NCBI RefSeq assembly: GCF_008806345.1
Contig: NZ_VZZJ01000020.1
Location: 36,536-100,535 of the forward strand
DNA from: Methylobacterium planeticum
GTDB taxonomy: Bacteria; Pseudomonadota; Alphaproteobacteria; Rhizobiales; Beijerinckiaceae
Length of the DNA: 64,000 bases
Direction of reading: 5' to 3'
Shown here: piece by piece, positions 17,012 to 25,783 of the stretch
How the letters are laid out: every line of letters starts with the position of its first letter
How positions within the stretch are numbered: the stretch's first letter is position 1
Position numbers and translations under genes: made by a program
The notes under the pieces: generated by a model
Told to the model about the DNA's origin: nothing
Database searches by the model: none
What the model saw: the letters and a program-made list of their open reading frames with translations, nothing else

Positions 17012-17641
17012 ATGCCCGAAGTCGTTACCGTTCCCACCAGCACACGTGTTCCCTGGAACCGCGGCCGTATCGTCAGACCCAAACCGCCGCTGAAGCCGAA
17101 GCACATCTGGGCCCTGCGCACGCGCCTCCAGCTCGCAAACCGCACGCGAGATCTTGCCCTGTTCAACCTTGCCGTCGACAGCAAGCTGCGCGGGTGTGAT
17201 CTCGTCGGCCTGCGCGTGAGCGACATCCACCTGGGCGACGCCGTGCGTCCCCGAGCGACCGTCTGCCAGCGTAAAACCGGCAGGCCGGTTCCGTTCGAGA
17301 TCACCGAGCCGACGCGCGAAGCTCTCACGGCTTGGCTGACCGAGCGCAGGTTGAAAGCCGGCGACTGGCTGTTTCCAAGCCGTAGTCGACTCGGAGACCA
17401 TCTAACGACGCGGCACTACAGTCGGCTGGTCGACCGCTGGGTTGCCCTGATCGGCCTGGACCCCTCGGCGTTCGGCACGCACAGCCTGCGCCGTACGAAG
17501 GTCGCGCTGGTCTACAAGCGAACCGGCAATATCCGAGCCTGCCAGCTGCTCCTTGGCCATACCAAGCTGGAGAGCACGGTTCGCTACCTCGGCATTGAGG
17601 TTGACGACGCGCTTATCCTCTCAGAGCAGACCGAAATCTGA
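17012..17641 (+). CDS. Small tyrosine recombinase (copy B)
   Basis: 209 residues, about 21 substitutions from copy A (about 90% identity). All catalytic elements are kept: SKLRGCDLV (Arg), QRKTGRPV (Lys), HSLRRTKV, LGHTKLEST and VRYLGIEV (Tyr). Start, ribosome binding site (CAGGAG), upstream repeat and downstream hairpin are all shared with copy A. Together the two copies bracket the redox/ferritin cassette in direct orientation, and copy B sits at the left border of the glycosyltransferase island. Confidence 0.9.
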   Translation: MPEVVTVPTSTRVPWNRGRIVRPKPPLKPKHIWALRTRLQLANRTRDLALFNLAVDSKLRGCDLVGLRVSDIHLGDAVRPRATVCQRKTGRPVPFEITEPTREALTAWLTERRLKAGDWLFPSRSRLGDHLTTRHYSRLVDRWVALIGLDPSAFGTHSLRRTKVALVYKRTGNIRACQLLLGHTKLESTVRYLGIEVDDALILSEQTEI

Positions 17642-17647
17642 ACCGGA

Positions 17648-17672
17648 CGCCGCGGTCGAAATGGCCGCGGCG
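17648..17672 (+). terminator. Hairpin after recombinase B
   Basis: Same stem as after copy A (CGCCGCGG / CCGCGGCG), seven bases after the stop; no T-run. Confidence 0.6.
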
Positions 17673-17692
17673 TGCCAGCAGGATCGTCGCCC

Positions 17693-17805
17693 CCAGGGTG
17701 CCGAATGACCCCTTGCGGACATTCGAGATGCGGCCGTCGAAGGTCCGGATGGGGTGGGGGAACGGACCCTGCCCCTCTATCCGGAAGCGGCCCTTCCATC
17801 AGCTT
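17693..17805. repeat. Dispersed repeat R1' downstream of recombinase B
   Basis: The most complete copy. It starts GTGCCGAATGACCCCTTGCG, includes GGTCCGGATGGGGTGGGG and ends CCGGAAGCGGCCCTTCC. It aligns with 9148-9246 without a gap and with 12111-12465 if the MITE-like element is removed. Confidence 0.65.
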
Positions 17806-17816
17806 CACGTCACGGT

Positions 17817-18500
17817 TTATAGCCGCTTGATAAACTTGCATTTTCCGCCCTGTGACCAGGGGCCTTGCACCCGTTCCGCGACGCAGAATGCGTCGACCGC
17901 GCGGGTCACGCCGGGGAAGCGACCGCCCAGGCTGTCGTAATCGTCGGCGATGAGGAGGCCGCCGGGGCGCAGGACCGGCCACCATGCCCGGAGATCCGCC
18001 GCCACGGAAGCCTCCTCGTGGCCGGCGTCGAGATGGATGACGTCGGCGGTGAGGCCGCGCAGGCGCATCAGTTCGGCGGCATTCACCGAGTCCAGCGGAA
18101 GGGGCACGACCCGGTCAGCCAGCCCTTCCCGCAACACGTTGGCCAGGAAGGTGCGGTACAGGCTGGGATACCCGTTCTCCATGGCGAGTTCGCCGAACAG
18201 AGTCGCATCGGCCCAGTGGTCGACGGCCCCGAGCCAAGTATCCACCGCGATGACGATCCCCTCGACGCCGTGCGCCTCCAGGCTCCGGGCCAGGTGCAGG
18301 GTGCTGGCCCCCTTCCAGGCGCCGATCTCCACGATCACGCCGGGGCGGAACTCTGTGACAGCCTCGTCGAGGAAGGGATGAAGGCTGCGCCAGCCCTGGA
18401 GATCGGGGGGGCGCAAGCTGTCGGGCGGGTTCGTGAACGGATCTCGGCCATGCCAGAGCGCGTCGATGATGGCGCGGCGGTTCGTCGGGAGGTGGCTCAT
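17817..18500 (-). CDS. Class I SAM-dependent methyltransferase
   Basis: 227 residues with a Rossmann methyltransferase core: motif I VIVEIGAWKGASTLHLARSL, a following acidic strand end (IVIAVDTWLGA), and DVIHLDAGHEEASVAADLRA with LRPGGLLIADDYD, as in the Methyltransf_24 group. The target is not identifiable; by position it modifies a sugar or acceptor made by the adjoining glycosyltransferases. It is the last gene of a leftward run (24682 to 17817). No strong ribosome binding site is visible for the ATG at 18500. Confidence 0.8.
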   Translation of the reverse strand: MSHLPTNRRAIIDALWHGRDPFTNPPDSLRPPDLQGWRSLHPFLDEAVTEFRPGVIVEIGAWKGASTLHLARSLEAHGVEGIVIAVDTWLGAVDHWADATLFGELAMENGYPSLYRTFLANVLREGLADRVVPLPLDSVNAAELMRLRGLTADVIHLDAGHEEASVAADLRAWWPVLRPGGLLIADDYDSLGGRFPGVTRAVDAFCVAERVQGPWSQGGKCKFIKRL

Positions 18501-18564
18501 CGGAGGGCGACTCGCGATAGAAGATGCGCACGCCCGGGATCGGGCGCGCGTCGGGCATTCAGCC

Positions 18565-19623
18565 CTAGGCGGCCCGCCGCGCCAGCCCGTAGAGGGCTTC
18601 GCAGCGCGCGAGCCAGAGATCGCGTGTGAAGAGGCGCAGCACGCGTGCGTGCGGGATTGTCCGGGGAATCGCGAGGGCGTCGCCGATCGCCCGGACCAGG
18701 GCGGGGGCGTCGTCGGGCGGGACCAGATGGCCGGCCTCGCCGACGATCTCGGCGGCCGCCCCCATGGCGAGACCCGCCACCGGCACCCCGCAGGCCATGG
18801 CCTCGATGGCCACGAAGCCGAAGGGCTCGTCCCAGCAGGGCGTGAACAGAAAAACCGATGCGCGGCCGATCTCGCCCGCAAGGGCCTCGCCGGAGAGATG
18901 GCCGCCGTAGCGGATCGATCCACCGAGCTGCGGGGCAATCCGCGCCTCCCAATAATCCCGCTCCTCGATCGGGCCGAACAGGGTGAGGGGGATGCCGGTG
19001 CGCTGCGCCGCCGCGACGGCGAGATGCGTGCCCTTGATGGGTGTGATCCGCCCCGACCAAACGGCGCTGCCGTCTCCCCGATCCTGGAAGGGCCAGACTG
19101 CGGGATCGACGCCGTTGTGGAGCACGGACACCCCCGACGGAGCGCCCTCGGGCCACCAGATCTGGCGCTGGGACTGCGAGGTCACGGTGATCTGGTGTCC
19201 GGGCACGAGGCTGTCCGTCACGAACCAGCGCAGGGCGTCGTAGGGCGGGACGTGCAGCGACGTGACGGTGGGCATCTCCGCGAGACGCCGGTGCTCCAAC
19301 GGCAGGCGGCTCAACGCATTGTTGTGCAGTACGTCGAAGCCGCCGGCCGCGATCCGGTCGCAGGCGGCGGCGTATCCGGCATCCACATGGGCGACGAGGC
19401 CGGCATCGCCTCGGTGTTCAAGCCCGGGGAAGCTGCGCTCGTGGTGGAGCGGGATCACGGGGTCGATGGAAAAGCGCGGGTCGCTGTCCCCGGCGGCGAA
19501 CAGAACGACGTCGTGCCCCCGCGCGATCAACCCGTCGGCCAGCGCCCAGCAATAAGCCTCCATGCCGCCTGCGAAGGGCCGCGCCACCGGATGGCGCAGA
19601 TGCGCGAGGAGCGCGATCCTCAC
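18565..19623 (-). CDS. GT4-family glycosyltransferase
   Basis: 352 residues, GT-B fold. The N-terminal domain starts MRIALLAHLRHP with a glycine-rich acceptor loop (FAGGMEAYCW). The C-terminal donor domain has WSGRITPIKGTHLAVAAA and the family motif around FTPCWDEPFGFVAIEAMACG (the E-x7-E of retaining GT4 enzymes). Start is GTG at 19623, overlapping the previous stop (GTGA), so it is translationally coupled to the GT2 gene. Donor and acceptor unknown; cytosolic. Confidence 0.85.
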   Translation of the reverse strand: MRIALLAHLRHPVARPFAGGMEAYCWALADGLIARGHDVVLFAAGDSDPRFSIDPVIPLHHERSFPGLEHRGDAGLVAHVDAGYAAACDRIAAGGFDVLHNNALSRLPLEHRRLAEMPTVTSLHVPPYDALRWFVTDSLVPGHQITVTSQSQRQIWWPEGAPSGVSVLHNGVDPAVWPFQDRGDGSAVWSGRITPIKGTHLAVAAAQRTGIPLTLFGPIEERDYWEARIAPQLGGSIRYGGHLSGEALAGEIGRASVFLFTPCWDEPFGFVAIEAMACGVPVAGLAMGAAAEIVGEAGHLVPPDDAPALVRAIGDALAIPRTIPHARVLRLFTRDLWLARCEALYGLARRAA

Positions 19624-20534
19624 GCGGTCGCCGCGGTGCCCCGCGCCTCGAGGAAGCGGATGACGGAGGCCGAATTGCTGTAGGGCTGGTGGCTCTGCTG
19701 GCCCGTCAGCGTGAAGTCGCCGGCCTCGGGGCGGCGCAGGATGCGAATGGGCCGGTTAGGGGTGTCGTCGATCAGCCCCATGACCTTGAAGGCGTAGAGC
19801 CAGTGGCCCATCGTCCGGTAGCCCCACTTGGCCTCGAACAGTTCGGCGTTGCGCACGACGCTGTCGAGGTGGTGGACCGGCGGCATGTGGTGGGGGTGGT
19901 ACTGGTGATAGGCCAGTCCGCCCTTCATCCAGGCGATGGGAATGCCGGCTTGGTCGAGGACCTTGCCGAAATCCGTGTCCTCGCCGCCGTAGCCGGTATA
20001 GCGCTCGTCGAAGCCGCCGCAGCCTAAGAAGGTGTCGCGCCGGATGGCGAAGTTCAGGGACCAGAAGCACCGGTAATCCGGGCAGATCTCCAGACCGGAG
20101 GCCGGGGGGCCCCGGCGGTCGGAATGGCGCTCCGCCAAGGCCGCGAAGCCCTCGTAGGTCCAGTCGCCGGCGGTGGCGCGCTCGGGCAGGTGGAGGACCT
20201 CTCCCATCAGCAGGCCGTCGAGTTCGGCGAGGCCGCGCGCGTAATCGGTCACGAGGCCGGGGGCCGGGATGCAGTCGACGTCGAGGAAAACGACGGCGTC
20301 GCCACCGGCCACCGCCACCCCTCGGTTCCGCGCCGACGCCAGCGGCAATTCGGCGCCAGGCACCAGGATCTGACGGACCGGGAAGGCAACCTCGGGCAGG
20401 TCGTAGGGGGCGTCCTGCATCACCGCCACGATGAACTCAGTGGGGACTTGCGTCTGGCGCTCCAGGCCGAGGAGCACGTTGCGCAGGTGCGCCGGCCGTC
20501 CCTTGGCCAGGGTCACGACGGAAACGGTGGACAT
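19620..20534 (-). CDS. GT2-family glycosyltransferase
   Basis: 304 residues, GT-A fold. It begins MSTVSVVTLAKGRPAHLRNV, has the metal-binding DVDCIP (D-x-D) in AVVFLDVDCIPAPGLV, and the C-terminal galactosyltransferase-like motif GGFDERYTGYGGEDTDFGKV (acceptor/base region). Paralogous to the GT2 gene at 21739. The ATG at 20534 begins the conserved fold; an in-frame start at 20594 would add a proline-rich leader. Coupled to the downstream GT4. Confidence 0.85.
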   Translation of the reverse strand: MSTVSVVTLAKGRPAHLRNVLLGLERQTQVPTEFIVAVMQDAPYDLPEVAFPVRQILVPGAELPLASARNRGVAVAGGDAVVFLDVDCIPAPGLVTDYARGLAELDGLLMGEVLHLPERATAGDWTYEGFAALAERHSDRRGPPASGLEICPDYRCFWSLNFAIRRDTFLGCGGFDERYTGYGGEDTDFGKVLDQAGIPIAWMKGGLAYHQYHPHHMPPVHHLDSVVRNAELFEAKWGYRTMGHWLYAFKVMGLIDDTPNRPIRILRRPEAGDFTLTGQQSHQPYSNSASVIRFLEARGTAATA

Positions 20535-20580
20535 GGGGCGGTCTGGCTCCGGGGGGGGCGAGCGAGGAGAATGCGGGTGG

Positions 20581-21717
20581 TCAGCCGGTGGCAACGACCG
20601 TGCGGGCGGCGGGCTCCACCGCGCCGTGCCAGAGTTCGTCGGTCAGGTCCTCGAGCCAGCCGGCGGCGCGGGCCGCCGCATCCGGCGCGTAGAGGCTCCG
20701 CAGCGGGGCTGCGTCGAGGGCGCGGGCCCGGGCGAGGAGGTCGCGCCAGCCCTGGAGATCGCCCGGCCAGACCGGGGCCTGGACGGCGGCCCCGAGCCGG
20801 ACCAGGGCCTCGGCCTTGCGGGTCTGCTCGCCGAAATAGCGCCATTCGGGCATCACGATCAGGCGCCCGCCGACGCGGGCGACCTCATGGACGGTGTTGT
20901 CGCCGGCGGAGGCCACCACGATGTCGGCGGCGGCGAGGTAGTCGGTCACCGAGGGCACCCAGCCGAGTTCGCGCAGGTTCGAGAAGTCGGTCTCGTGACC
21001 CTCGCGGTGGGTCGGCCCCAGGGTCAGCCACAGCGCCTCGGGCGCGGCCCGGGCGGCCACCGTGAGTGGCGCGTAGGGCGTACCGCTGCCCCCGCCTCCG
21101 GTCACCGCCACGACGATCTCGCGGTCCGGGTCGAGGCCGAGCCTTTCGCGGGCCTCGGCCCGATCCGGCACCCGGTCGACGCTGGTGCAAAGGCCGCCGC
21201 TGTAGAAGGTCTTAGCCTGCAGCGCGGCTGGGTAATCGTCCTGCTCCATGCGCGCGTCGAAGGGGGCGAGCATGCCGACGCAGGCCTCGTAGGCGCCCAC
21301 ATGGCCGATGTCGGTGCGGTCGCCATGCATCCGAATCTGCACCGCCGGCACGCTGGCGATGCGTGACAGCAGCGCGATCTCCGCCGAAACGTCCACGACG
21401 AAGAGGCCGACCTCGCGCTCGTCGAGATGGTCGAGGATGCGCCGCATGGTCCGGCGCATCGCGGTCAGGCCCAGCGGCACGCAGTGCATGACCTGCGGGG
21501 TCGGCTCCGTGTAGAGGCGCGGCGTCGGCACCCCGGCGCCGATCATGTTCGGCAGCGGCACGATCTCGATGTCGCGGGAGAACCCGTCGAACAGCTGCGG
21601 GCCGGCGGTGAGTACGGAGACGGGCCGGTCCTTGGCGAACTCGGCCGCCACCGCCATCGTGCGGTTGGCGTGGCCGCGTCCCTGGTGATGGACGAAGAAC
21701 GCGATAGGTTTCTTCAT
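20581..21717 (-). CDS. GT28/MurG-like glycosyltransferase
   Basis: 378 residues. The N terminus IAFFVHHQGRGHANRTMAVA matches the glycine/His-rich start of MurG/GT28-type GT-B enzymes. The donor domain has VVAVTGGGGSGTPYAPLTVA and VTDYLAAADIVVASAGDNTV (the S-A-G-x-N/T motif that binds the nucleotide). These transfer sugars from UDP or related donors; here probably to a small acceptor or lipid. Member of the leftward island operon; gap of 21 bases to the GT2 upstream. Confidence 0.8.
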   Translation of the reverse strand: MKKPIAFFVHHQGRGHANRTMAVAAEFAKDRPVSVLTAGPQLFDGFSRDIEIVPLPNMIGAGVPTPRLYTEPTPQVMHCVPLGLTAMRRTMRRILDHLDEREVGLFVVDVSAEIALLSRIASVPAVQIRMHGDRTDIGHVGAYEACVGMLAPFDARMEQDDYPAALQAKTFYSGGLCTSVDRVPDRAEARERLGLDPDREIVVAVTGGGGSGTPYAPLTVAARAAPEALWLTLGPTHREGHETDFSNLRELGWVPSVTDYLAAADIVVASAGDNTVHEVARVGGRLIVMPEWRYFGEQTRKAEALVRLGAAVQAPVWPGDLQGWRDLLARARALDAAPLRSLYAPDAAARAAGWLEDLTDELWHGAVEPAARTVVATG

Positions 21718-21738
21718 GGCTCTCGGGTTCGCGATCCG

Positions 21739-22638
21739 TCAGGAGAACAGGGCGTCGAGCCGCAGGGCGGCGGCGATCTCGGGGCCGGCCGGCCGGCGCA
21801 GGATACGGATCGCGGGAGCGTCGTCGTCCCAATCGATCAGCCCGGCGGCCCGGAACTGGCCGAGCCAGTAGCTCATGCACCAGCGCCCGTGCCTGTCCCG
21901 AAAGCGGGCGGCGTTGGCCAGGATGGCGTCGAAGTGCTGCAGCGGCGGCACGTGGACGGGATGGTGCTGGTGGTAGGCGCGGGCGTTCCCGACCCAGTAG
22001 GTCGTCAGCCCCGAGGCGGCGAGGCGCGCGGCGAGGTCCGTCTCCTCGCCGCCATAGCCGCGATAGGCCTCGTCCATGCCACCGACGGCGCGCCAGGACC
22101 GGGCCGGCAGCGCGAAGGACAGCCCCCAGAGCTGGCCGGGATCGGCCTCCCGGCGCAAGGCCTCCGGCGGGATCGCGGGGCGGGCCGGATGGGTATGGCC
22201 GAGCCGCGCGAGGGCCGCTTCGTCGGCGGCCTCCTCCGCCGTCAGCCCCGGCGGCAGGTACAGCACTTCGCCGAGGAACAGGCCGTCGGTCTCCATCGCC
22301 GCGCGCCGATAGGCCCCCACGAGGGTGGGCGACGGGATGCAGTCGACGTCGAGGAAGGTCAAGAGATCGCCCGTGGCGGCCTCGGCCGCGCGGTTGCGGG
22401 CGGCCGCGAGGGGCATCGGCTCCCCCGCCACGTGGCAGTGGCGCACCGGACAGCCGGGGTCCGGCAGGTCGGGCGCGCGGTCCGGCTGCATCCAGGCGAT
22501 GATCAGTTCGCGCGGGTGCACGGACTGGCGCGCCAGCCCGGCCATGAGGTTGCGCAGGCGGTCGGCCCGGCCGCGCACCAGGGTGAGGACGCTCACGCGA
22601 GGCCCGGAGGACGACCCGGCGGACGGATCAACTGGCAT
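21739..22638 (-). CDS. GT2-family glycosyltransferase
   Basis: 299 residues, GT-A fold, paralogous to 19620-20534. Motifs: VSVLTLVRGRADRLRNLMAG at the N terminus, LTFLDVDCIPSP (D-x-D), and GGMDEAYRGYGGEETDLAAR. ATG at 22638 lies inside the end of the sucrose-phosphate-synthase-like gene (11-base overlap), so the two are coupled. The frame is open further upstream only as a shadow of that gene. Confidence 0.85.
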   Translation of the reverse strand: MPVDPSAGSSSGPRVSVLTLVRGRADRLRNLMAGLARQSVHPRELIIAWMQPDRAPDLPDPGCPVRHCHVAGEPMPLAAARNRAAEAATGDLLTFLDVDCIPSPTLVGAYRRAAMETDGLFLGEVLYLPPGLTAEEAADEAALARLGHTHPARPAIPPEALRREADPGQLWGLSFALPARSWRAVGGMDEAYRGYGGEETDLAARLAASGLTTYWVGNARAYHQHHPVHVPPLQHFDAILANAARFRDRHGRWCMSYWLGQFRAAGLIDWDDDAPAIRILRRPAGPEIAAALRLDALFS

Positions 22639-24682
22639 CGGCCAGCATCCGGCGGAAATGGCCGACGCCCTCAATGATGCCGCGGGCGTGCGAGGCCCGG
22701 GCCACGTAGGAGTGCTGCAGGGCGGCGTTGCTGGCGAGATCATCGGAGAAATTGGCCACGATGATCGCCTGCGTCTGGGCGCGCAGCATCTCGACGTCGT
22801 TGCCCGAATCGCCGGCCACGAACACGGCCCGCTCGGGCAGGCCGTAGAGGGCCCGGACATGACCCACCGCCGTGCCCTTCGAGGCCGTCTCCGGCAGCAC
22901 GTCGAGGTAGAGCCCGTGGCTGTGGATCACGTTGGCAGAGAGTCCCGCCCGCGCGAGGGCCACGCGAACTCGCTGGGCGGTCGCCGCATCCGCGAAATAG
23001 CTCAGCTTGTGTCCGCGATGCTCCAGGGGTCCCTGGGGCACGAGGCCATCGAGATCGGACAGGGCGGTACGCACGCCAGCCCGGTCCCAGCCGGCCGAGA
23101 CGATGGCGCGCCAAGCCGCATCCGCCGTGTAGGTCACGCCGTTGGGGTCGAGGTGGTAGATCTCCGATCCTACCGAGGTGATCATTACCTGCGGACGCGG
23201 GCTGGCCTGCTGCTCCAGGATCGCCATGGCGCTGTGGAAGGAGCGGCCGGTGGCGACCCCGAAGGCGAGACGCGCCTGACGGCTGCGCCAGCGTCGGAAG
23301 GTGCCGAGCGCCGCCTCGCAGCCCACCAGCGTGTTGTCGATGTCACAGACGAGGAGTTGGCGCGGCGCCGCCAGGGGCGGCTCAGGAGTCAGCAGCGCCC
23401 GCAACAGGGCGTGGTAGCGCGCGGCGTGCCGGTCCCAGTCATAGGCGGCGGCGGCGCGGGCGCCCCCCGCCACGCAGCGGGCATAGAGGTCGGGATCGTC
23501 CAGGATGCGCAGGCACGCCGCAGCGATGGCATCGGGATTGCGCGGATCGACGAGGAGCCCGTTGCCGCAGGTCTCCACGATGTCGTTGGGGCCGCCGCTG
23601 TCGGTGGCGACCAGCGGCAGCCCGGCAGCGGAGGCCTCGAGGAGGGTCAACCCGAAGGGCTCGTTGAGAGCTGGATTGACGAAGAGGCCGCCCCGCGCGC
23701 GCGCGTATGCGTAGAGCGCCGGCACGTCCTCCAGGCCATGGGTCTTGGGGTAGGCCACGCGCCCGTAGAGGTCGTAGCGGTCGATCAGCACCAGGATCTC
23801 GCGCATGGTGGCGGCCATGTCGCCGTCGAGGGCGTCGATGTCGTCGCGGGTTCCGGCCACCAGCACCAGGTTGGCGCACGCTTGCAGGGTTGGGCTCTCC
23901 CCGTAGGCCCGCACCAGGGCGCCGAGATTCTTGCGTGCCACCGGTCGGGCGAGGGCCAGCAGCACCGGCTTGCCCGGATCATGCAGGAACCGATTGATCG
24001 TGGTGTCGACCCGCGGCAGGGCCTCGGCTGCCGCGAACCGGGCGAGATCGCTGCCCGGCGGCAGGACGCGGATGCGGCCCGGATCGTAGGCCGCGTACCC
24101 GGCATACTGCACCTCCGCCTCGTCGCGGGAGGAGGCGACGACGAGGCTCGCGCGGGCCAGCGCGCCCTCCTCCGCGGCGATCCGGCGCGCGAGGTCGGTA
24201 CCGCGCTCGGCGCCTGATCCCAGCATCGCCGCTTTCACCCGCCCGAGGGAGTGGGCCGTAAACACGAAGGGGATTCCGAGGGCCTTCTCGACGATCCTCG
24301 CCACGGAGGCGGCATCGGCGTAGTGGGCGTGAATGAGGTCGGGCGCCCGGGGCTGCGCTGCGATCCAGGCGATGAGGTTGCTCGCGAAGCTGTCCACCTC
24401 CGCGTGCATCTCCTCCTTGGGGCGGTAATCCGGCGATGCGCTCGCGAGCCGCAAGAGCGCGACCTTGTCGGAGATCGCCTCTTCGGGCACGGCATAGTCC
24501 GGGCCGAGCAGGCCCTGGAACAGGCGCGTCGCGATTACGATCCGGTCGATGTCCCGATCCTGGGCCGAGGCGGCCACGAGATCGAGCAGGTAGCGGATGT
24601 GACCGCCCGTATCAGCGGTGAGTCCGAACACGACCCCGCCGCCGCGCAGACAGCCTTGCAGGGCGACATGCAAGACGAACAT
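22628..24682 (-). CDS. Sucrose-phosphate-synthase-like glycosyltransferase fused to HAD phosphatase
   Basis: 684 residues in two domains. Residues about 1-430 are a GT4 glycosyltransferase of the sucrose-phosphate synthase type: TADTGGHIRYLLDLVAA at the N terminus, LIHAHYADAA, LALARPVARKNLGALVRAYG and NPALNEPFGLTLLEASAAG. Residues about 440-684 are a HAD-IIB phosphatase: LLVCDIDNTLVG (the nucleophile D-x-D-x-T), GVATGRS, and GDSGNDVEMLRA. The fusion suggests that it makes a sugar-phosphate disaccharide and dephosphorylates it, as SPS/SPP or mannosylfructose-phosphate enzymes do. Which sugars are used is not decidable from sequence alone. First gene of the leftward island operon. Confidence 0.85.
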   Translation of the reverse strand: MFVLHVALQGCLRGGGVVFGLTADTGGHIRYLLDLVAASAQDRDIDRIVIATRLFQGLLGPDYAVPEEAISDKVALLRLASASPDYRPKEEMHAEVDSFASNLIAWIAAQPRAPDLIHAHYADAASVARIVEKALGIPFVFTAHSLGRVKAAMLGSGAERGTDLARRIAAEEGALARASLVVASSRDEAEVQYAGYAAYDPGRIRVLPPGSDLARFAAAEALPRVDTTINRFLHDPGKPVLLALARPVARKNLGALVRAYGESPTLQACANLVLVAGTRDDIDALDGDMAATMREILVLIDRYDLYGRVAYPKTHGLEDVPALYAYARARGGLFVNPALNEPFGLTLLEASAAGLPLVATDSGGPNDIVETCGNGLLVDPRNPDAIAAACLRILDDPDLYARCVAGGARAAAAYDWDRHAARYHALLRALLTPEPPLAAPRQLLVCDIDNTLVGCEAALGTFRRWRSRQARLAFGVATGRSFHSAMAILEQQASPRPQVMITSVGSEIYHLDPNGVTYTADAAWRAIVSAGWDRAGVRTALSDLDGLVPQGPLEHRGHKLSYFADAATAQRVRVALARAGLSANVIHSHGLYLDVLPETASKGTAVGHVRALYGLPERAVFVAGDSGNDVEMLRAQTQAIIVANFSDDLASNAALQHSYVARASHARGIIEGVGHFRRMLADAS

Positions 24683-24742
24683 CAGGCCGCCAGGGTCTTG
24701 AGCAAGGTGCGGATAAGAAGTGTGTCAGATGAGGTCCATAGC

Positions 24743-25783
24743 GTGATCCGCGTCGCCCAAATCGCCCCGAACATCTTCCCCGTTCCCCCCGAGCATCATG
24801 GCGGCACGGAGCGGGTCGTTCATGACCTCAGCACGGCGCTGCGAAGCTTGGGTGTGGAAGTAACGCTGTTCGCGCCGTCCGACAGTGCGACAGACTTGCC
24901 GCGCATCGGCGATCATCCGAGTCTTGCCGCCCTGGAGCACCGCCACGGGCAGGTCGCGGCCGGTGTCCCGGCGGCGCTGGACGCCCTGCAGCTGGAGGCG
25001 CTGCGGCTGCACCTTGACCAGTTCGACATCGTGCATTGTCACGGCGAGTTCGCCCATGCCGCCCTCCTCGGTGCGCGCCGGCGCCACAGCCTCACGACGG
25101 TGCACTGGCGGGTGGATGAACTCGATCGGAAGCTGTTCTTCGCAGGCTTCCCGGATCTGCCGGTGGCAGCGATTTCGGCAGCACAGGAGGCCGGAATCCC
25201 GGTCGTGAACCGGGCAGGCATCGTCCATCATGGCATTGCGCGAGAGCGTTACGCCCTCAGCACGCAGCCGGGTCCGCACGTCGCCTTCGTGGGCCGAATG
25301 ACCGACCAGAAGCGGCCGGACGCTGCGATTCGGGTCGCACGCGCGGCCGGCCTGTCGATCCGGCTCGGAGGCACGATCGATGTCGGCAACCCCGACTACT
25401 TCGAGAACCGGGTGCGACCGCTGCTGGCAGACGACGCGACCTATCTCGGGCCCCTGAACGATGCCCGAAAGGCAGATCTGCTGGGAAGCGCGCGGGCGCT
25501 GCTGTTTCCCATCGACTGGCCGGAGCCCTTCGGCCTGGTGATGATCGAGGCGATGGCCTGTGGCACCCCGGTGGTCGCCTGGAACCGGGGCTCCGTGCCG
25601 GAGATCGTCGAAGAGGGCGTGACCGGCTTCATCGTCTCCTCCGAGGCGGAAGCGGTGGCGGCGCTGGCACGGATCGCGCACCTCGACCGGACCCGGGTTC
25701 GCCAGCGCTTCGAGGCGCGCTTCACCGCCGCGCGCATGGCGGCCGACTACCTCGCCCTCTACCAGCGCCTGCTGGCCACCTGA
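24743..25783 (+). CDS. GT4-family glycosyltransferase
   Basis: 346 residues. It starts VIRVAQIAPNIFPVPPEHHG with the GGTERVV acceptor loop, then FDIVHCHGEFAHA, VAFVGRMTDQKRPDAAIRVA and FPIDWPEPFGLVMIEAMACG (the E-x7-E motif). The GTG at 24743 is chosen because GAGG lies eight bases upstream. Divergent from the operon to its left across a 60-base gap, which must hold both promoters. It overlaps the next gene by one base. Confidence 0.85.
   Translation: MIRVAQIAPNIFPVPPEHHGGTERVVHDLSTALRSLGVEVTLFAPSDSATDLPRIGDHPSLAALEHRHGQVAAGVPAALDALQLEALRLHLDQFDIVHCHGEFAHAALLGARRRHSLTTVHWRVDELDRKLFFAGFPDLPVAAISAAQEAGIPVVNRAGIVHHGIARERYALSTQPGPHVAFVGRMTDQKRPDAAIRVARAAGLSIRLGGTIDVGNPDYFENRVRPLLADDATYLGPLNDARKADLLGSARALLFPIDWPEPFGLVMIEAMACGTPVVAWNRGSVPEIVEEGVTGFIVSSEAEAVAALARIAHLDRTRVRQRFEARFTAARMAADYLALYQRLLAT

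Noticed and set aside
24251..24742. N-terminal extension of the GT4 gene that starts at 24743
   Set aside because: This part is antisense to the sucrose-phosphate-synthase-like gene and has no GT4 similarity; a good ribosome binding site precedes 24743.
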